NCBI GenBank assembly: GCA_902802565.1
Contig: CADCMP010000016.1
Coordinates: 6,315-43,694, forward strand
Source: Oscillospiraceae bacterium
GTDB taxonomy: Bacteria; Bacillota; Clostridia; Oscillospirales; Oscillospiraceae
Direction of reading: 5' to 3'
Length of the DNA: 37,380 nt
Below, piece after piece: positions 1-7,216 of this stretch (its first letter is position 1; each line of letters starts with the position of its first letter). The translations under genes were made by a program, and so were the position numbers. The notes beneath the pieces are model-generated. The model was not told the DNA's origin, did no database searches, and saw only the letters and a list, made by a program, of their open reading frames with translations.

Positions 1-605
1 AGGACCTGCGGTCCCTTGGTGGAATTACGGACTTCCACGATATAGACTTTGATGCGGTCTCCTTCATACAGCTCTTCCGTGGGGACCTGCTCGTTGGTAG
101 TGAGCATAGCCTCAGTGAACTCGGAATTGGAGCTGATGCGGATATAGACATTGCCGTTACGCGGTTCCACACGGGTCACGATACCGGTGAGGATCTCGTG
201 CTCTTTGGAATTAAACTCATCATAAATGATCCCGCGTTCCGCTTCCCGAATGCCCTGAATGATGACCTGCTTTGCGGACTGAGCGGCGATACGTCCGAAT
301 TTCTTCGTTTCCACCGGAACGTTGACGATATCGCCAACTGCTGCGCGGCGGGTGATCTTCTTGGCCGCTGCAAGGTCGATTTCCGTGTTGGGATCTTCCA
401 CTTCCTCCACGACGGTCTTATGCACGACCATGGCGATGGTCTTTTTATCTTCATCCAGGATCACTTCTGCGTTTTCAGCACATTCCGGATTATCCCGCTT
501 GAATGCGGTAAGCATCGCCTGATTGATCTTGTCGAACATGTACTGTCTGGGGATCCCTTTTTCTCTTTCGATTTCTTCGATTGCGTCAAAAAATTCTGCG
601 TTCAT
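1..605 (-). CDS. nusA: Transcription termination/antitermination factor NusA (N-terminal part, runs off the window)
   Basis: This is the first 201 codons of NusA, an RNA polymerase-associated elongation factor that modulates pausing, termination and antitermination. The visible part covers the RNAP-binding N-terminal domain, about residues 1-125, and most of the S1 RNA-binding domain, which ends in the typical segment GDRIKVYIVEV...TKGPQV. The KH domains lie beyond the left edge. The ATG at 603-605 is preceded by GAGAGG. The gene follows rimP by 18 bases and shares its promoter near 1165-1193; the order rimP-nusA is standard in bacteria, with infB usually further downstream. The call rests on recognisable NusA sequence plus this gene order. 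Confidence 0.95.
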   Translation of the reverse strand, partial: MNAEFFDAIEEIEREKGIPRQYMFDKINQAMLTAFKRDNPECAENAEVILDEDKKTIAMVVHKTVVEEVEDPNTEIDLAAAKKITRRAAVGDIVNVPVETKKFGRIAAQSAKQVIIQGIREAERGIIYDEFNSKEHEILTGIVTRVEPRNGNVYIRISSNSEFTEAMLTTNEQVPTEELYEGDRIKVYIVEVRNSTKGPQV

Positions 606-623
606 TTTCCAATTTACCTCTCG

Positions 624-1079
624 TTATATTGACAGGTGCAGTCTCACCTGCGCGCATTCCTTTTTCGTCAGTTCCACCGTTTCGTTCGGTGCTGCAACGA
701 CCACCGAACCGTCCCGGTACTCTTCCAGTTTGCCGATCAGTGTTTTCTGTCCGTTCCGCGGCTGGTACAGGCGGACCTCCACTTCTTCTCCGATGCACTT
801 CTCAAAATGCTCCGGCCGGGAAAGGACCCGTTCCGCTCCGGCGGACCCGACTTCGAACACATAACTGTCCGGAATGGGATCTTCCTCATCCAAGACAGGA
901 TCCAACGCTCTGCTGACCGCTTCGCAGTCATTGATGCCGACACCGTCATCCTTGTCGATGTAAACCCGGAGATACCAGGTACCGGCTTCCTTCACGTACT
1001 CCACATCCCAAAGATCGCAGCCGTTGGCCTCTACGATGGGACGGGCCAGTTCCGTGACCTTATCCGTAATCTTGCTCAT
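624..1079 (-). CDS. rimP: Ribosome maturation factor RimP
   Basis: RimP (151 residues, the normal family length) assists late assembly of the 30S ribosomal subunit. The N-terminal part, with the family segment CDLWDVEYVKEAGTWYLRVY, is the alpha/beta domain. The C-terminal part, from about residue 85 (VLSRPEHFEKCIGEEVEVRLY), is the SH3-like domain. The ATG is preceded by AAAGGTG at a good distance. It is the first gene of the rimP-nusA operon. A sigma-A-type promoter lies 85-115 bases upstream, and a 9-base-pair hairpin sits in the leader between promoter and gene. Confidence 0.95.
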   Translation of the reverse strand: MSKITDKVTELARPIVEANGCDLWDVEYVKEAGTWYLRVYIDKDDGVGINDCEAVSRALDPVLDEEDPIPDSYVFEVGSAGAERVLSRPEHFEKCIGEEVEVRLYQPRNGQKTLIGKLEEYRDGSVVVAAPNETVELTKKECAQVRLHLSI

Positions 1080-1116
1080 AATTCACCTTTTTGTTCTTAT
1101 CGTTTTTCAACAAATA

Positions 1117-1138
1117 AGAGTGGGCCGAAGCCCACTCT
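1117..1138 (-). terminator. Hairpin in the rimP-nusA leader, possible attenuator and end of the vanY-like transcript
   Basis: A perfect 9-bp stem (AGAGTGGGC with GCCCACTCT) encloses a CGAA loop. On the minus strand it is followed by a weak T-rich tail (TATTTGTTG). It lies downstream of the rimP promoter and 38 bases before the rimP start, so it is part of the rimP leader. It could also end transcription of the upstream vanY-like gene. Confidence 0.5.
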
Positions 1139-1164
1139 CAAATTACTTACATCTTAACGCTGAC

Positions 1165-1193
1165 ATAATATCACTGTGTATCACGGAATGCAA
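1165..1193 (-). promoter_or_regulatory. Sigma-A-type promoter of rimP-nusA
   Basis: On the minus strand TTGCAT (1188-1193) is separated by 17 bases from TATTAT (1165-1170). It is oriented towards rimP and placed between the stop of the vanY-like gene and rimP. Confidence 0.75.
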
Positions 1194-1225
1194 GCTTTTT
1201 TCCCTGCTTTCCGCCTGTTTTATCC

Positions 1226-2047
1226 TTATTTTTTACTATTTTTGTCATTCTCAGCCGCTTCCTTGTTCTTATACAGCTGAATGAACTCTTCCAGACACAG
1301 TTTATTCTTCTGAATGTACTCTGCCGCCGTCTTTCCCACATACCGGAAGGAATACAGCTGACGGTATCCCGTAATGCCCTGCTTTCCGTCCGGATAGCGC
1401 TGAATGAAGCCGTACTGGGCACAGTGATCCCGGAGCCATACATATTTCTCCGTGCTGAGCTCCTCGTTGGTGTACGGTGTAAAATAGCCGTCCGTGATAT
1501 CCACGCCGAGGGCCGTCTGATGGTCGCTCTGTCCGGCACGGGGCACGATGCGTTCCGCCTGGTTCTCGTATTTCTCGGAGATCTCCTCATCTCCTGCCAG
1601 CTCTTTCACTTTCTTCTCATACATCAGTTCCTGATAGCTGTAAGGAACATAGGCCATATTCACATGGAACGTGTATCCGGCCGCTCTCATATCCGACAGC
1701 ATCTGGTTGAGAGAATCCACTGCTCTGGAATCAAAATAACGATCAATCTCGCCCTGGATCGGAGCAACCTGAGGAAGCAGGTCATAGGTGTTTGCCTTGT
1801 TGGCAAGTACATACTCCCAGCTTTTGATATCGATATCCGGTAGATCTTCCGGCACCGCTGTCGTCATTGGCTTATCCGTGGGACTGAGAGAAGTCAGAAC
1901 GATATCTTCTTCGATCTGTGTATTTTCACCGCCGTCATACTTCACTTTTCCCAACTGCTGGTTACGGATGCCGATCACGAAGATCAGCAGTGCAACGAGA
2001 AAAATCACCGTCAGCATGAGGAGCGATTTTTTTCTTTGTGCAGACAT
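1226..2047 (-). CDS. VanY-like M15 D,D-carboxypeptidase family protein with degenerate active site
   Basis: A 273-residue protein with one N-terminal membrane segment (about residues 9-26), so the C-terminal domain is probably outside the cell. The domain matches the VanY/M15 peptidase family, which trims terminal D-Ala from peptidoglycan stems. The first zinc motif is present as SDHQTALGVD (174-183), keeping His176 and Asp183. The second motif, normally a Glu-Pro-Trp-His block just before FRYVG, reads RQLYS (229-233). It is one residue shorter and has neither the catalytic Glu nor the third zinc ligand His. The protein may therefore be non-catalytic or altered. The ATG at 2045-2047, behind AGAAGGA, was chosen over an upstream in-frame start because it places the signal anchor at the N-terminus and lies just behind a promoter. 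Confidence 0.8.
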   Translation of the reverse strand: MSAQRKKSLLMLTVIFLVALLIFVIGIRNQQLGKVKYDGGENTQIEEDIVLTSLSPTDKPMTTAVPEDLPDIDIKSWEYVLANKANTYDLLPQVAPIQGEIDRYFDSRAVDSLNQMLSDMRAAGYTFHVNMAYVPYSYQELMYEKKVKELAGDEEISEKYENQAERIVPRAGQSDHQTALGVDITDGYFTPYTNEELSTEKYVWLRDHCAQYGFIQRYPDGKQGITGYRQLYSFRYVGKTAAEYIQKNKLCLEEFIQLYKNKEAAENDKNSKK

Positions 2048-2081
2048 AAGTTCAGATCCTTCTGTTTGGATGTTTTGATTT

Positions 2082-2110
2082 ATTGTAACATAACGGTATT
2101 TTTCATACAA
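2082..2110 (-). promoter_or_regulatory. Sigma-A-type promoter of the vanY-like gene
   Basis: TTGTAT (2105-2110), 17-base spacer, TACAAT (2082-2087) on the minus strand. The predicted transcript starts about 30 bases before the chosen ATG. This excludes the longer reading frame, which would begin upstream of the promoter. Confidence 0.75.
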
Positions 2111-2140
2111 GAAGGGGCCTTTTTCTTTCATTTTTCCTTC

Positions 2141-2169
2141 TTGCCAAATGCATCCGGTTTCCGTATAAT
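2141..2169 (+). promoter_or_regulatory. Strong sigma-A-type promoter of the csoR-like gene
   Basis: TTGCCA (2141-2146), 17-base spacer, consensus TATAAT (2164-2169). Transcription would start near 2176, leaving a leader of only about 18 bases. The ribosome binding site AAGGGGG lies at 2178-2184. Confidence 0.8.
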
Positions 2170-2193
2170 TCATGTTCAAGGGGGCGATTCATA

Positions 2194-2580
2194 GTGGAAC
2201 ACCAACATGACGAATACTGGCACTCTCACGGAGACGGTCCGATGCATTCCCATCACCACACCCATGATCATTCCGATGCGGAACATGATCACGATCATCA
2301 CCACCACACCCATTCCCATGATCCCGAAGAAACGAAAAAGATCGTTCATCGGCTTGCTCGGGCAATCGGGCATCTGGAATCGGTCAAGCGGATGGTGGAG
2401 GACAACCGTGACTGCACCGAGGTCCTGGTACAGCTGGCTGCTGTCCGTTCCGCTCTCAACAGCACCGCGAAGGTGATCCTGAAGGAACACATGGAGCACT
2501 GCATGGCAGATGCCATTGCCGGGGGCGATATGGAAGAGCTGGAAGCTCTGAATGAAGCCATCGACCGGTATATCGGATAA
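2194..2580 (+). CDS. CsoR/FrmR-family metal-sensing repressor with His-rich N-terminal tail
   Basis: This 128-residue protein belongs to the CsoR/RcnR/FrmR family of all-helical metal- or thiol-sensing repressors. The conserved helical domain covers about residues 45-128. Cys74, His99 and Cys103 have the same spacing (25 and 4) as the Cu(I) ligands of CsoR, so a copper sensor is the best guess. The first 42 residues contain 18 histidines in HxH, HHH and HDH runs, unlike a standard CsoR, and could buffer metal. The start is GTG behind AAGGGGG. It is the only plus-strand gene in the first 35 kb and has a near-consensus promoter and its own terminator. No copper ATPase, chaperone or other obvious target gene is adjacent. 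Confidence 0.9.
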   Translation: MEHQHDEYWHSHGDGPMHSHHHTHDHSDAEHDHDHHHHTHSHDPEETKKIVHRLARAIGHLESVKRMVEDNRDCTEVLVQLAAVRSALNSTAKVILKEHMEHCMADAIAGGDMEELEALNEAIDRYIG

Positions 2581-2586
2581 TATAAG

Positions 2587-2612
2587 AAACCCGCCTTTTC
2601 AGGCGGGTTTTT
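2587..2612. terminator. Terminator between convergent csoR-like and brkB-like genes
   Basis: The 10-bp stem AAACCCGCCT/AGGCGGGTTT has a 4-base loop. It is followed on the plus strand by further T residues and on the minus strand by a T-rich stretch (CTTATATTAT), so it probably serves both convergent genes. Confidence 0.85.
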
Positions 2613-3562
2613 CAATACTCGTCGTAGTATTCTTCACCGTATTCCGATATATCATCCTCCACGATCCGCTGATACTCGGTCATGGGAAACTCCTCATCGA
2701 ACAGGGCTTCTTCCGCTTTCATTACTTCTTCCCTCTGACTGTGGTAATGAAGCACGATGTTCAGTACCGCTCCGTTCAAAACCGAAAAGGCACACAGGTA
2801 TAGCCAGAGCATCAGAAGGATGATGGATGCCAGAGATCCGTATACCAGAGGATATCTGGAAAAACGGTCGATATAGGTACCGAACAGAAAACTGATGATA
2901 AACAGCAGCATCGTCGTGACCAGAGTTCCCGGCTTGATGTCGTATTTCGCTTTCTTCGGGATGGAGATGTCATACACGAAATAGATCAGCAGGAAGATGA
3001 TCCCGATCAGCAGGAAGATACGTCCGTAATTCCAGAATGTGGTCATGGAAACAAAGGGCAGATACTTCTGCAGCTGATTGAGCACGCCGCGTCCTGACAG
3101 GATCAGGATTATAGCGAAATAGATCATCGCAATGAAGATCACAGCCAGCGGAAAGCTCAGGAAAAAGCCGAATACTCCGCGGAACCGGATCCTTCCCTGC
3201 ATCTTTCCGATAGTCACATGGACCGAACGGAATGCGGCAGCCGCCGATGTGATCAGGACGACCAGCGCAGCGATAAACATGGTATCGTTGGTGTTTCTGG
3301 CAACATATCCGAGAAAGGACGAGACCGTCTCATAGGTATCTTCCGTCATCACGTTCTTTGCATTGTTAAGAAGCCGGATCAGGAAAGAATACCGTGTACC
3401 CAGAAGTGTATACATCACGATGATCAGCGGGAAAAACGTCAAAGTCAGATAATAAGTTTCCGCCGCAGCGATGTTGGGGATCCGGTATTTCAGATAAGTA
3501 TCGATATAATCTTTTAACAGACTCTCCGAATAGGATTGTTTGATGCGATCAAATACTTTCAT
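2612..3562 (-). CDS. YihY/BrkB-family integral membrane protein
   Basis: A 316-residue polytopic membrane protein of the YihY/BrkB family, once misnamed ribonuclease BN; its biochemical role is unsettled. The family pattern is visible: an N-terminal segment with AAETYYLTLTFFPLIIVMY near residue 33, about six hydrophobic segments, and the late segment YGSLASIILLMLWLYLCAFSVLNGAVLN. The C-terminal tail of about 45 residues is strongly acidic and tyrosine-rich (DDISEYGEEYYDEY) and presumably cytoplasmic. The start lies only 12 bases after the T-tail of the ftsZ terminator and has no good Shine-Dalgarno match. Expression therefore depends on read-through or on a weak promoter at the end of ftsZ. 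Confidence 0.88.
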   Translation of the reverse strand: MKVFDRIKQSYSESLLKDYIDTYLKYRIPNIAAAETYYLTLTFFPLIIVMYTLLGTRYSFLIRLLNNAKNVMTEDTYETVSSFLGYVARNTNDTMFIAALVVLITSAAAAFRSVHVTIGKMQGRIRFRGVFGFFLSFPLAVIFIAMIYFAIILILSGRGVLNQLQKYLPFVSMTTFWNYGRIFLLIGIIFLLIYFVYDISIPKKAKYDIKPGTLVTTMLLFIISFLFGTYIDRFSRYPLVYGSLASIILLMLWLYLCAFSVLNGAVLNIVLHYHSQREEVMKAEEALFDEEFPMTEYQRIVEDDISEYGEEYYDEY

Positions 3563-3573
3563 AGCACACTATC

Positions 3574-3608
3574 AAAAAAGACGGCTCATAAGTGAATGAG
3601 CCGTCTTT
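3574..3608 (-). terminator. Terminator after ftsZ
   Basis: The 13-bp stem AAAGACGGCTCAT/ATGAGCCGTCTTT with a 6-base loop is followed on the minus strand by six T residues. It is the strongest terminator in the left part of the window and ends the murG-divIB-ftsZ unit. Confidence 0.9.
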
Positions 3609-3609
3609 G

Positions 3610-3637
3610 ATTGTAATCTCTTACTTGGAATTGAAAA
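3610..3637 (-). promoter_or_regulatory. Possible weak promoter for the brkB-like gene inside the ftsZ 3' end
   Basis: TTTTCA (3632-3637), 16-base spacer, TACAAT (3610-3615). Transcription would start within the 5' arm of the ftsZ terminator hairpin. The -10 match is good and the -35 match is poor. Confidence 0.35.
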
Positions 3638-5057
3638 TCTTGAAGATGCTGTCGAACGGATCATCATCTCCGGATTCTCCGCCCTCCACGACTGGCTCAA
3701 CCGGGATCTCTTCGGATGCGGAAGACTGAACACTGGGAGCCGGGCTCGTAGTTACCGGAGCGGAATAAGCAGGAGCGGGCTCTGCCTTCGGAGCAGAAAC
3801 ATGGACCTGCGGTGCTGCTGCGGCTTCTTTCGGAGCCTCGAAAGAAGCAGTGGGAGCACTGTCAAAACCGGTGGCGATCACTGTCACGCGGATCTCATCC
3901 TGAAGGGAATCATCAAAGGTTGCACCGAAGATGATGTTGGCATCGGGATGTGCTGCTTCCTGTACGAGGGTTGCAGCTGCTTCCACATCTTCCAGACCCA
4001 TCTCCTGAGAGCCGGTGATGTTGATCAGAACGCCCCGTGCACCATTGATGGAGGTCTCCATCAGCGGGCTTGCCACTGCCATGCGGGCTGCATCTTCTGC
4101 CTTGCCCTTGCCGGAGGAGCGGCCAACGCCCATATGAGCAAAGCCGGCGTCCTTCATGATGGTGGTGACATCTGCAAAGTCCAGATTGATAAATCCGGTG
4201 TTTTTGATCAGATCGGAAATGCTGGTAACAGCCTGTTTCAGGACATCATCCGCAATCTCGAATGCGTTGGACAGAGTTACTTTCTGATCCGTGGCATATT
4301 TCAGACGATCGTTGGGGATAATGAGCAGAGAGTCGACTTTGCTCATCATTTCCTGAATACCGACCTCTGCCTGATCCGCGCGGCGTTTACCTTCGAATTT
4401 GAAGGGACGCGTTACGACGCCGACAGTAAGAACGCCGGATTCCTTAGCGATCTCAGCAACCGTAGGTGCTGCACCGGTTCCGGTGCCGCCGCCCATACCG
4501 GCAGTAATGAATACCATATCGGCATTCTCCACGGCTCTGGCAATGTTGCTGCGGTTTTCTTCAGCAGACCGTTTACCGACTTCCGGGTTGGAGCCGGCGC
4601 CCTGACCATGGGTCAGTTTTTCACCGATCTGTATCTTCTCATCGGCAGAAGAAACTGCCAATGCCTGTTTGTCAGTATTGATGGAGATGAACTCCACTCC
4701 CTGGGTCCCTGATTTTACCATTCTGTTGACCACGTTATTGCCGGCGCCGCCTACGCCTACTACCTTGATAGCAACAACATTATCGGGCCCATTTTCGGCT
4801 CTTACATCCATGTTCGTGCCTCCTATATTAGTTTCATCCTGCGGTATGATCGGTTCCACCGGCATGACCGGTTCCATCGGTTCCACCGGTACAGAGTCCA
4901 CAACCGGTTCCGCTGCTTCTGCCTGCTCGGCAGTCTCTACCGGAACTGTCGCATTTTCTGGTACCGCTGGCTGCACCGGTTCAGAGGGTCGTACCGATTC
5001 TGCCTGGTGTCCATAACCGCGATTATATTTTTGCTTTTTTCTGGCAGATTTACTCAT
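3621..5057 (-). CDS. ftsZ: Cell division protein FtsZ with N-terminal extension (alternative internal start at 4811)
   Basis: FtsZ is the tubulin-like GTPase that forms the division ring. The core runs from [15 protein letters not shown] through the GTP signature [12 protein letters not shown] and the T7-loop segment [12 protein letters not shown] Pro/Ala-rich linker follows, ending in the peptide [14 protein letters not shown], which differs from the usual IPxFLRR-type tail. The frame can start at 5057 (478 residues) or at 4811 (396 residues, the usual size). The inner ATG has a perfect AGGAGG seven bases upstream. The outer ATG has no Shine-Dalgarno site but sits exactly where a promoter at 5065-5093 would start the transcript, so it may be leaderless. 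The extra 82 residues are basic at first, then rich in P, V and E, with coding-like codons. No ftsA is adjacent. Identity is certain; the start is not. Confidence 0.9.
   Translation of the reverse strand: MSKSARKKQKYNRGYGHQAESVRPSEPVQPAVPENATVPVETAEQAEAAEPVVDSVPVEPMEPVMPVEPIIPQDETNIGGTNMDVRAENGPDNVVAIKVVGVGGAGNNVVNRMVKSGTQGVEFISINTDKQALAVSSADEKIQIGEKLTHGQGAGSNPEVGKRSAEENRSNIARAVENADMVFITAGMGGGTGTGAAPTVAEIAKESGVLTVGVVTRPFKFEGKRRADQAEVGIQEMMSKVDSLLIIPNDRLKYATDQKVTLSNAFEIADDVLKQAVTSISDLIKNTGFINLDFADVTTIMKDAGFAHMGVGRSSGKGKAEDAARMAVASPLMETSINGARGVLINITGSQEMGLEDVEAAATLVQEAAHPDANIIFGATFDDSLQDEIRVTVIATGFDSAPTASFEAPKEAAAAPQVHVSAPKAEPAPAYSAPVTTSPAPSVQSSASEEIPVEPVVEGGESGDDDPFDSIFKIFNSK
4819..4824 (-). 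promoter_or_regulatory. Internal Shine-Dalgarno AGGAGG for the short form of FtsZ
   Basis: A perfect AGGAGG stands seven bases before the in-frame ATG at 4809-4811. That ATG begins [16 protein letters not shown], the usual FtsZ N-terminus. The site lies inside the in-frame extension. Confidence 0.8.
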
Positions 5058-5064
5058 ACTGCAT

Positions 5065-5093
5065 ATTCTATAACGTTTTTGCAAACTGGTCAA
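5065..5093 (-). promoter_or_regulatory. Sigma-A-type promoter of ftsZ
   Basis: TTGACC (5088-5093), 17-base spacer, TAGAAT (5065-5070) on the minus strand. The expected start point is 5057-5058, at the ATG of the long FtsZ form, which would make that form leaderless. Confidence 0.7.
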
Positions 5094-5161
5094 TATCTTT
5101 TTGCGATATTATGTTAACGACCAATCCGCCCAAATTTGTTCCTACTCCCCGCTTTTTCTCT

Positions 5162-5959
5162 TTAATTTGGGCTGAAATGTGCCTGATGATCAATGGAAAG
5201 ATCGATCACGCCATACTCATTCTCCTTCAGTTTCTCCACCGCGGAGACCAGCAGGCCGAGCTTGTATTCCAGATTCTCGTTCGCGCCCAGTTTCACGGTA
5301 AAGTGTCCTTTATAATCGAAAACCGGATTCGCGGCGGATGATATGTCGATATATCCGATATCCTCCATCATCTGACGGCTCTGAATCCCGTTCAGGATCG
5401 TGGCAAGATATTCGATCTTATCCGTATCCCCGTTCTTGGTTTCGATCTGCTGTCCGACCTTCGGGCGTTTCAGGGACAGCCCGTCCACACGGATCAGATT
5501 CTTCGCCTTTTTGGAGTCCACTTTCTCCAGCACCTTGCCGTTGCTGTCAATGGCCCAGTAAGTGTCTCCCGAGACGACGTAGGCCAGTTCCTGGCTCTCT
5601 GCGATCTCAATGATCACGTGGTTGGGAAGTTTTCTGCTGATCGTGACTTTCTGTACGTACGGAAGCTTGGCAAAGATCCGGCTCGCAGCGGAAAAACGGT
5701 TCACAAAGAACATGTTGTCTCCGTCCTCGATCCCGGATGCCTGTATGATCTGCTCCTCCGTATAGAACGAGTTGCCGTCCACCGTGATCTTTGACACACG
5801 GAAAAACACGCTCAGTGCCAGCAGTACGCCCAGAACGATGATAACAAACGTCAGGATGGGACGAAGCGGGCTTCTGCGCTTTACCGCGTTCGTGGAATGC
5901 GCATGCGCGCCGGCTCTCGTTCTCTTCCCGGTATTGACTTTGTTTTCCTGATTATCCAT
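5162..5959 (-). CDS. divIB: Cell division protein FtsQ/DivIB
   Basis: A bitopic division protein of 265 residues. It has a basic cytoplasmic N-terminus, one membrane segment (PILTFVIIVLGVLLALSVFF, about residues 34-53) and an extracellular POTRA domain starting RVSKITVDGNSFYTEEQI. A FtsQ/DivIB beta domain follows, with AIDSNGKVLEKVD. In the septal complex it works with FtsL and DivIC to control FtsW and its PBP partner. ATG at 5957-5959 is preferred, with GGTG six bases upstream; an in-frame GTG at 5971 is possible and adds four residues. The gene lies 14 bases after murG and is followed by ftsZ, a usual order. Confidence 0.93.
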   Translation of the reverse strand: MDNQENKVNTGKRTRAGAHAHSTNAVKRRSPLRPILTFVIIVLGVLLALSVFFRVSKITVDGNSFYTEEQIIQASGIEDGDNMFFVNRFSAASRIFAKLPYVQKVTISRKLPNHVIIEIAESQELAYVVSGDTYWAIDSNGKVLEKVDSKKAKNLIRVDGLSLKRPKVGQQIETKNGDTDKIEYLATILNGIQSRQMMEDIGYIDISSAANPVFDYKGHFTVKLGANENLEYKLGLLVSAVEKLKENEYGVIDLSIDHQAHFSPN

Positions 5960-5973
5960 TCCATTCACCACAC

Positions 5974-7092
5974 TTAGGAAGTCAGTTCTGCGATGATCTC
6001 CGTGATCTTATCCACCGCATCCGGTACCGCCAGCGAATACATTGCATCCGACATGGCCTTCAGTCCCTCGGGATCCGCCAGAAGATCATGAATTGCGTTG
6101 CGAAGGTCTCTGGCTTCGAATTCTCCCTCCAGCATCACGCGGGCTCCCCCGGCGTGCTCGATCACGCGGGCATTCTTTTCCTGATGGTTGTTCGTTACAT
6201 TGGGAGACGGGATCAGGATCACCGGTTTTCCCATATAGGTCAGTTCCGCCAGTGTGGAGGCGCCGGCACGGCAGAGGATCAGATCCGCAGCGGCCATGAC
6301 TCTGGGCATATCGTAAATGTATTCCCGGATGTCGATGCCTTTCTCCTGATAATCCACATTTTCCTCTTCCATGAAATCGATCACTTTTTTATAGCCGTTC
6401 CGGCCCGTGGCGTGGATGAGGCGATAGCCGGGATCCGCATGCTCCTCCCGGATCAGTTCGCTCATGATCCCGTTCATATGGCTGGCTCCCAGGGAGCCCC
6501 ACACGGAAACGACGAGAGGCATCCCTTCCGGAATGTTCAGCTGCCGTTTGGCTTCTTCCTTCGTATACTTATCGAATTCGCCGCGGACCGGCGTTCCGGT
6601 GACGATGGTATCCTTCTGATTGCGGTAATACTGGCGGCTCTCTTCAAAGCCGAGCATGATCCGGTCCACCTGTCCGGCAAGCATCTTCGTGGTCAGACCG
6701 GGCACAGCGTTGGATTCATGCACCGCTGTGGGAACATGTCTCTCATTGGCTGCTTTCAGCACCGGATAACAAACGTATCCGCCGGTACCGATGGCCACGT
6801 CCGGCTGAAACTCGTCAATGATCTTTTTGGCATCCCGTGTAGCGGACAGCACATTCTTGACCGTATCGATGTTATGGCGCAGTGCCTCCATGGAATGTCC
6901 TCTGGAAATATTCGTAATGTTAACCGTTCGGATCTCATACCCTTCCCGCGGGACAAGATTCTCCTCCATATGTCCCTTTGCGCCGACAAACAGCACCTCG
7001 CATTCCGGATCCAGCTCTCTCAGCTTTCCGGCAACCGCGATGGCGGGATTGATATGTCCGGCAGTACCGCCGCACGTAAACAGATATCTCAT
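5974..7092 (-). CDS. murG: MurG, lipid II synthase (UDP-GlcNAc:lipid I transferase)
   Basis: MurG (372 residues) is a membrane-associated GT-B glycosyltransferase. It adds GlcNAc to lipid I to make lipid II, the last cytoplasmic step of peptidoglycan synthesis. The N-terminus carries the glycine-rich loop CGGTAGHINPA (lipid acceptor side). The C-terminal half carries the UDP-GlcNAc-binding stretch LILCRAGASTLAELTYMGKPVILIPSP. The ATG is preceded by AGGAGC seven bases upstream. A strong terminator separates it from ftsW, so murG-divIB probably needs its own promoter or read-through. No convincing promoter could be assigned in the 93 bases available. Confidence 0.97.
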   Translation of the reverse strand: MRYLFTCGGTAGHINPAIAVAGKLRELDPECEVLFVGAKGHMEENLVPREGYEIRTVNITNISRGHSMEALRHNIDTVKNVLSATRDAKKIIDEFQPDVAIGTGGYVCYPVLKAANERHVPTAVHESNAVPGLTTKMLAGQVDRIMLGFEESRQYYRNQKDTIVTGTPVRGEFDKYTKEEAKRQLNIPEGMPLVVSVWGSLGASHMNGIMSELIREEHADPGYRLIHATGRNGYKKVIDFMEEENVDYQEKGIDIREYIYDMPRVMAAADLILCRAGASTLAELTYMGKPVILIPSPNVTNNHQEKNARVIEHAGGARVMLEGEFEARDLRNAIHDLLADPEGLKAMSDAMYSLAVPDAVDKITEIIAELTS

Positions 7093-7180
7093 AGATAAAG
7101 CTCCTACTTAGTATACATAATATGTCCTTTTATTCTTTATACCACATTATTAACGCTGAGGACAGTTACAATTTGTTTGC

Positions 7181-7210
7181 AAAAAGCGGATGACGCAAAA
7201 CGTCATCCGC
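7181..7210 (-). terminator. Terminator after ftsW
   Basis: The perfect 10-bp stem GCGGATGACG/CGTCATCCGC has a 5-base loop and five T residues on the minus strand. It begins six bases after the ftsW stop and would end the mraZ-to-ftsW transcript. Confidence 0.88.
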
Positions 7211-7216
7211 CTGATT

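Noticed and set aside
2200..2325. His-rich stretch as a separate metallochaperone or low-complexity artefact
   Set aside because: It is in frame with, and directly joined to, a complete CsoR domain behind a good start. No frame break is present.
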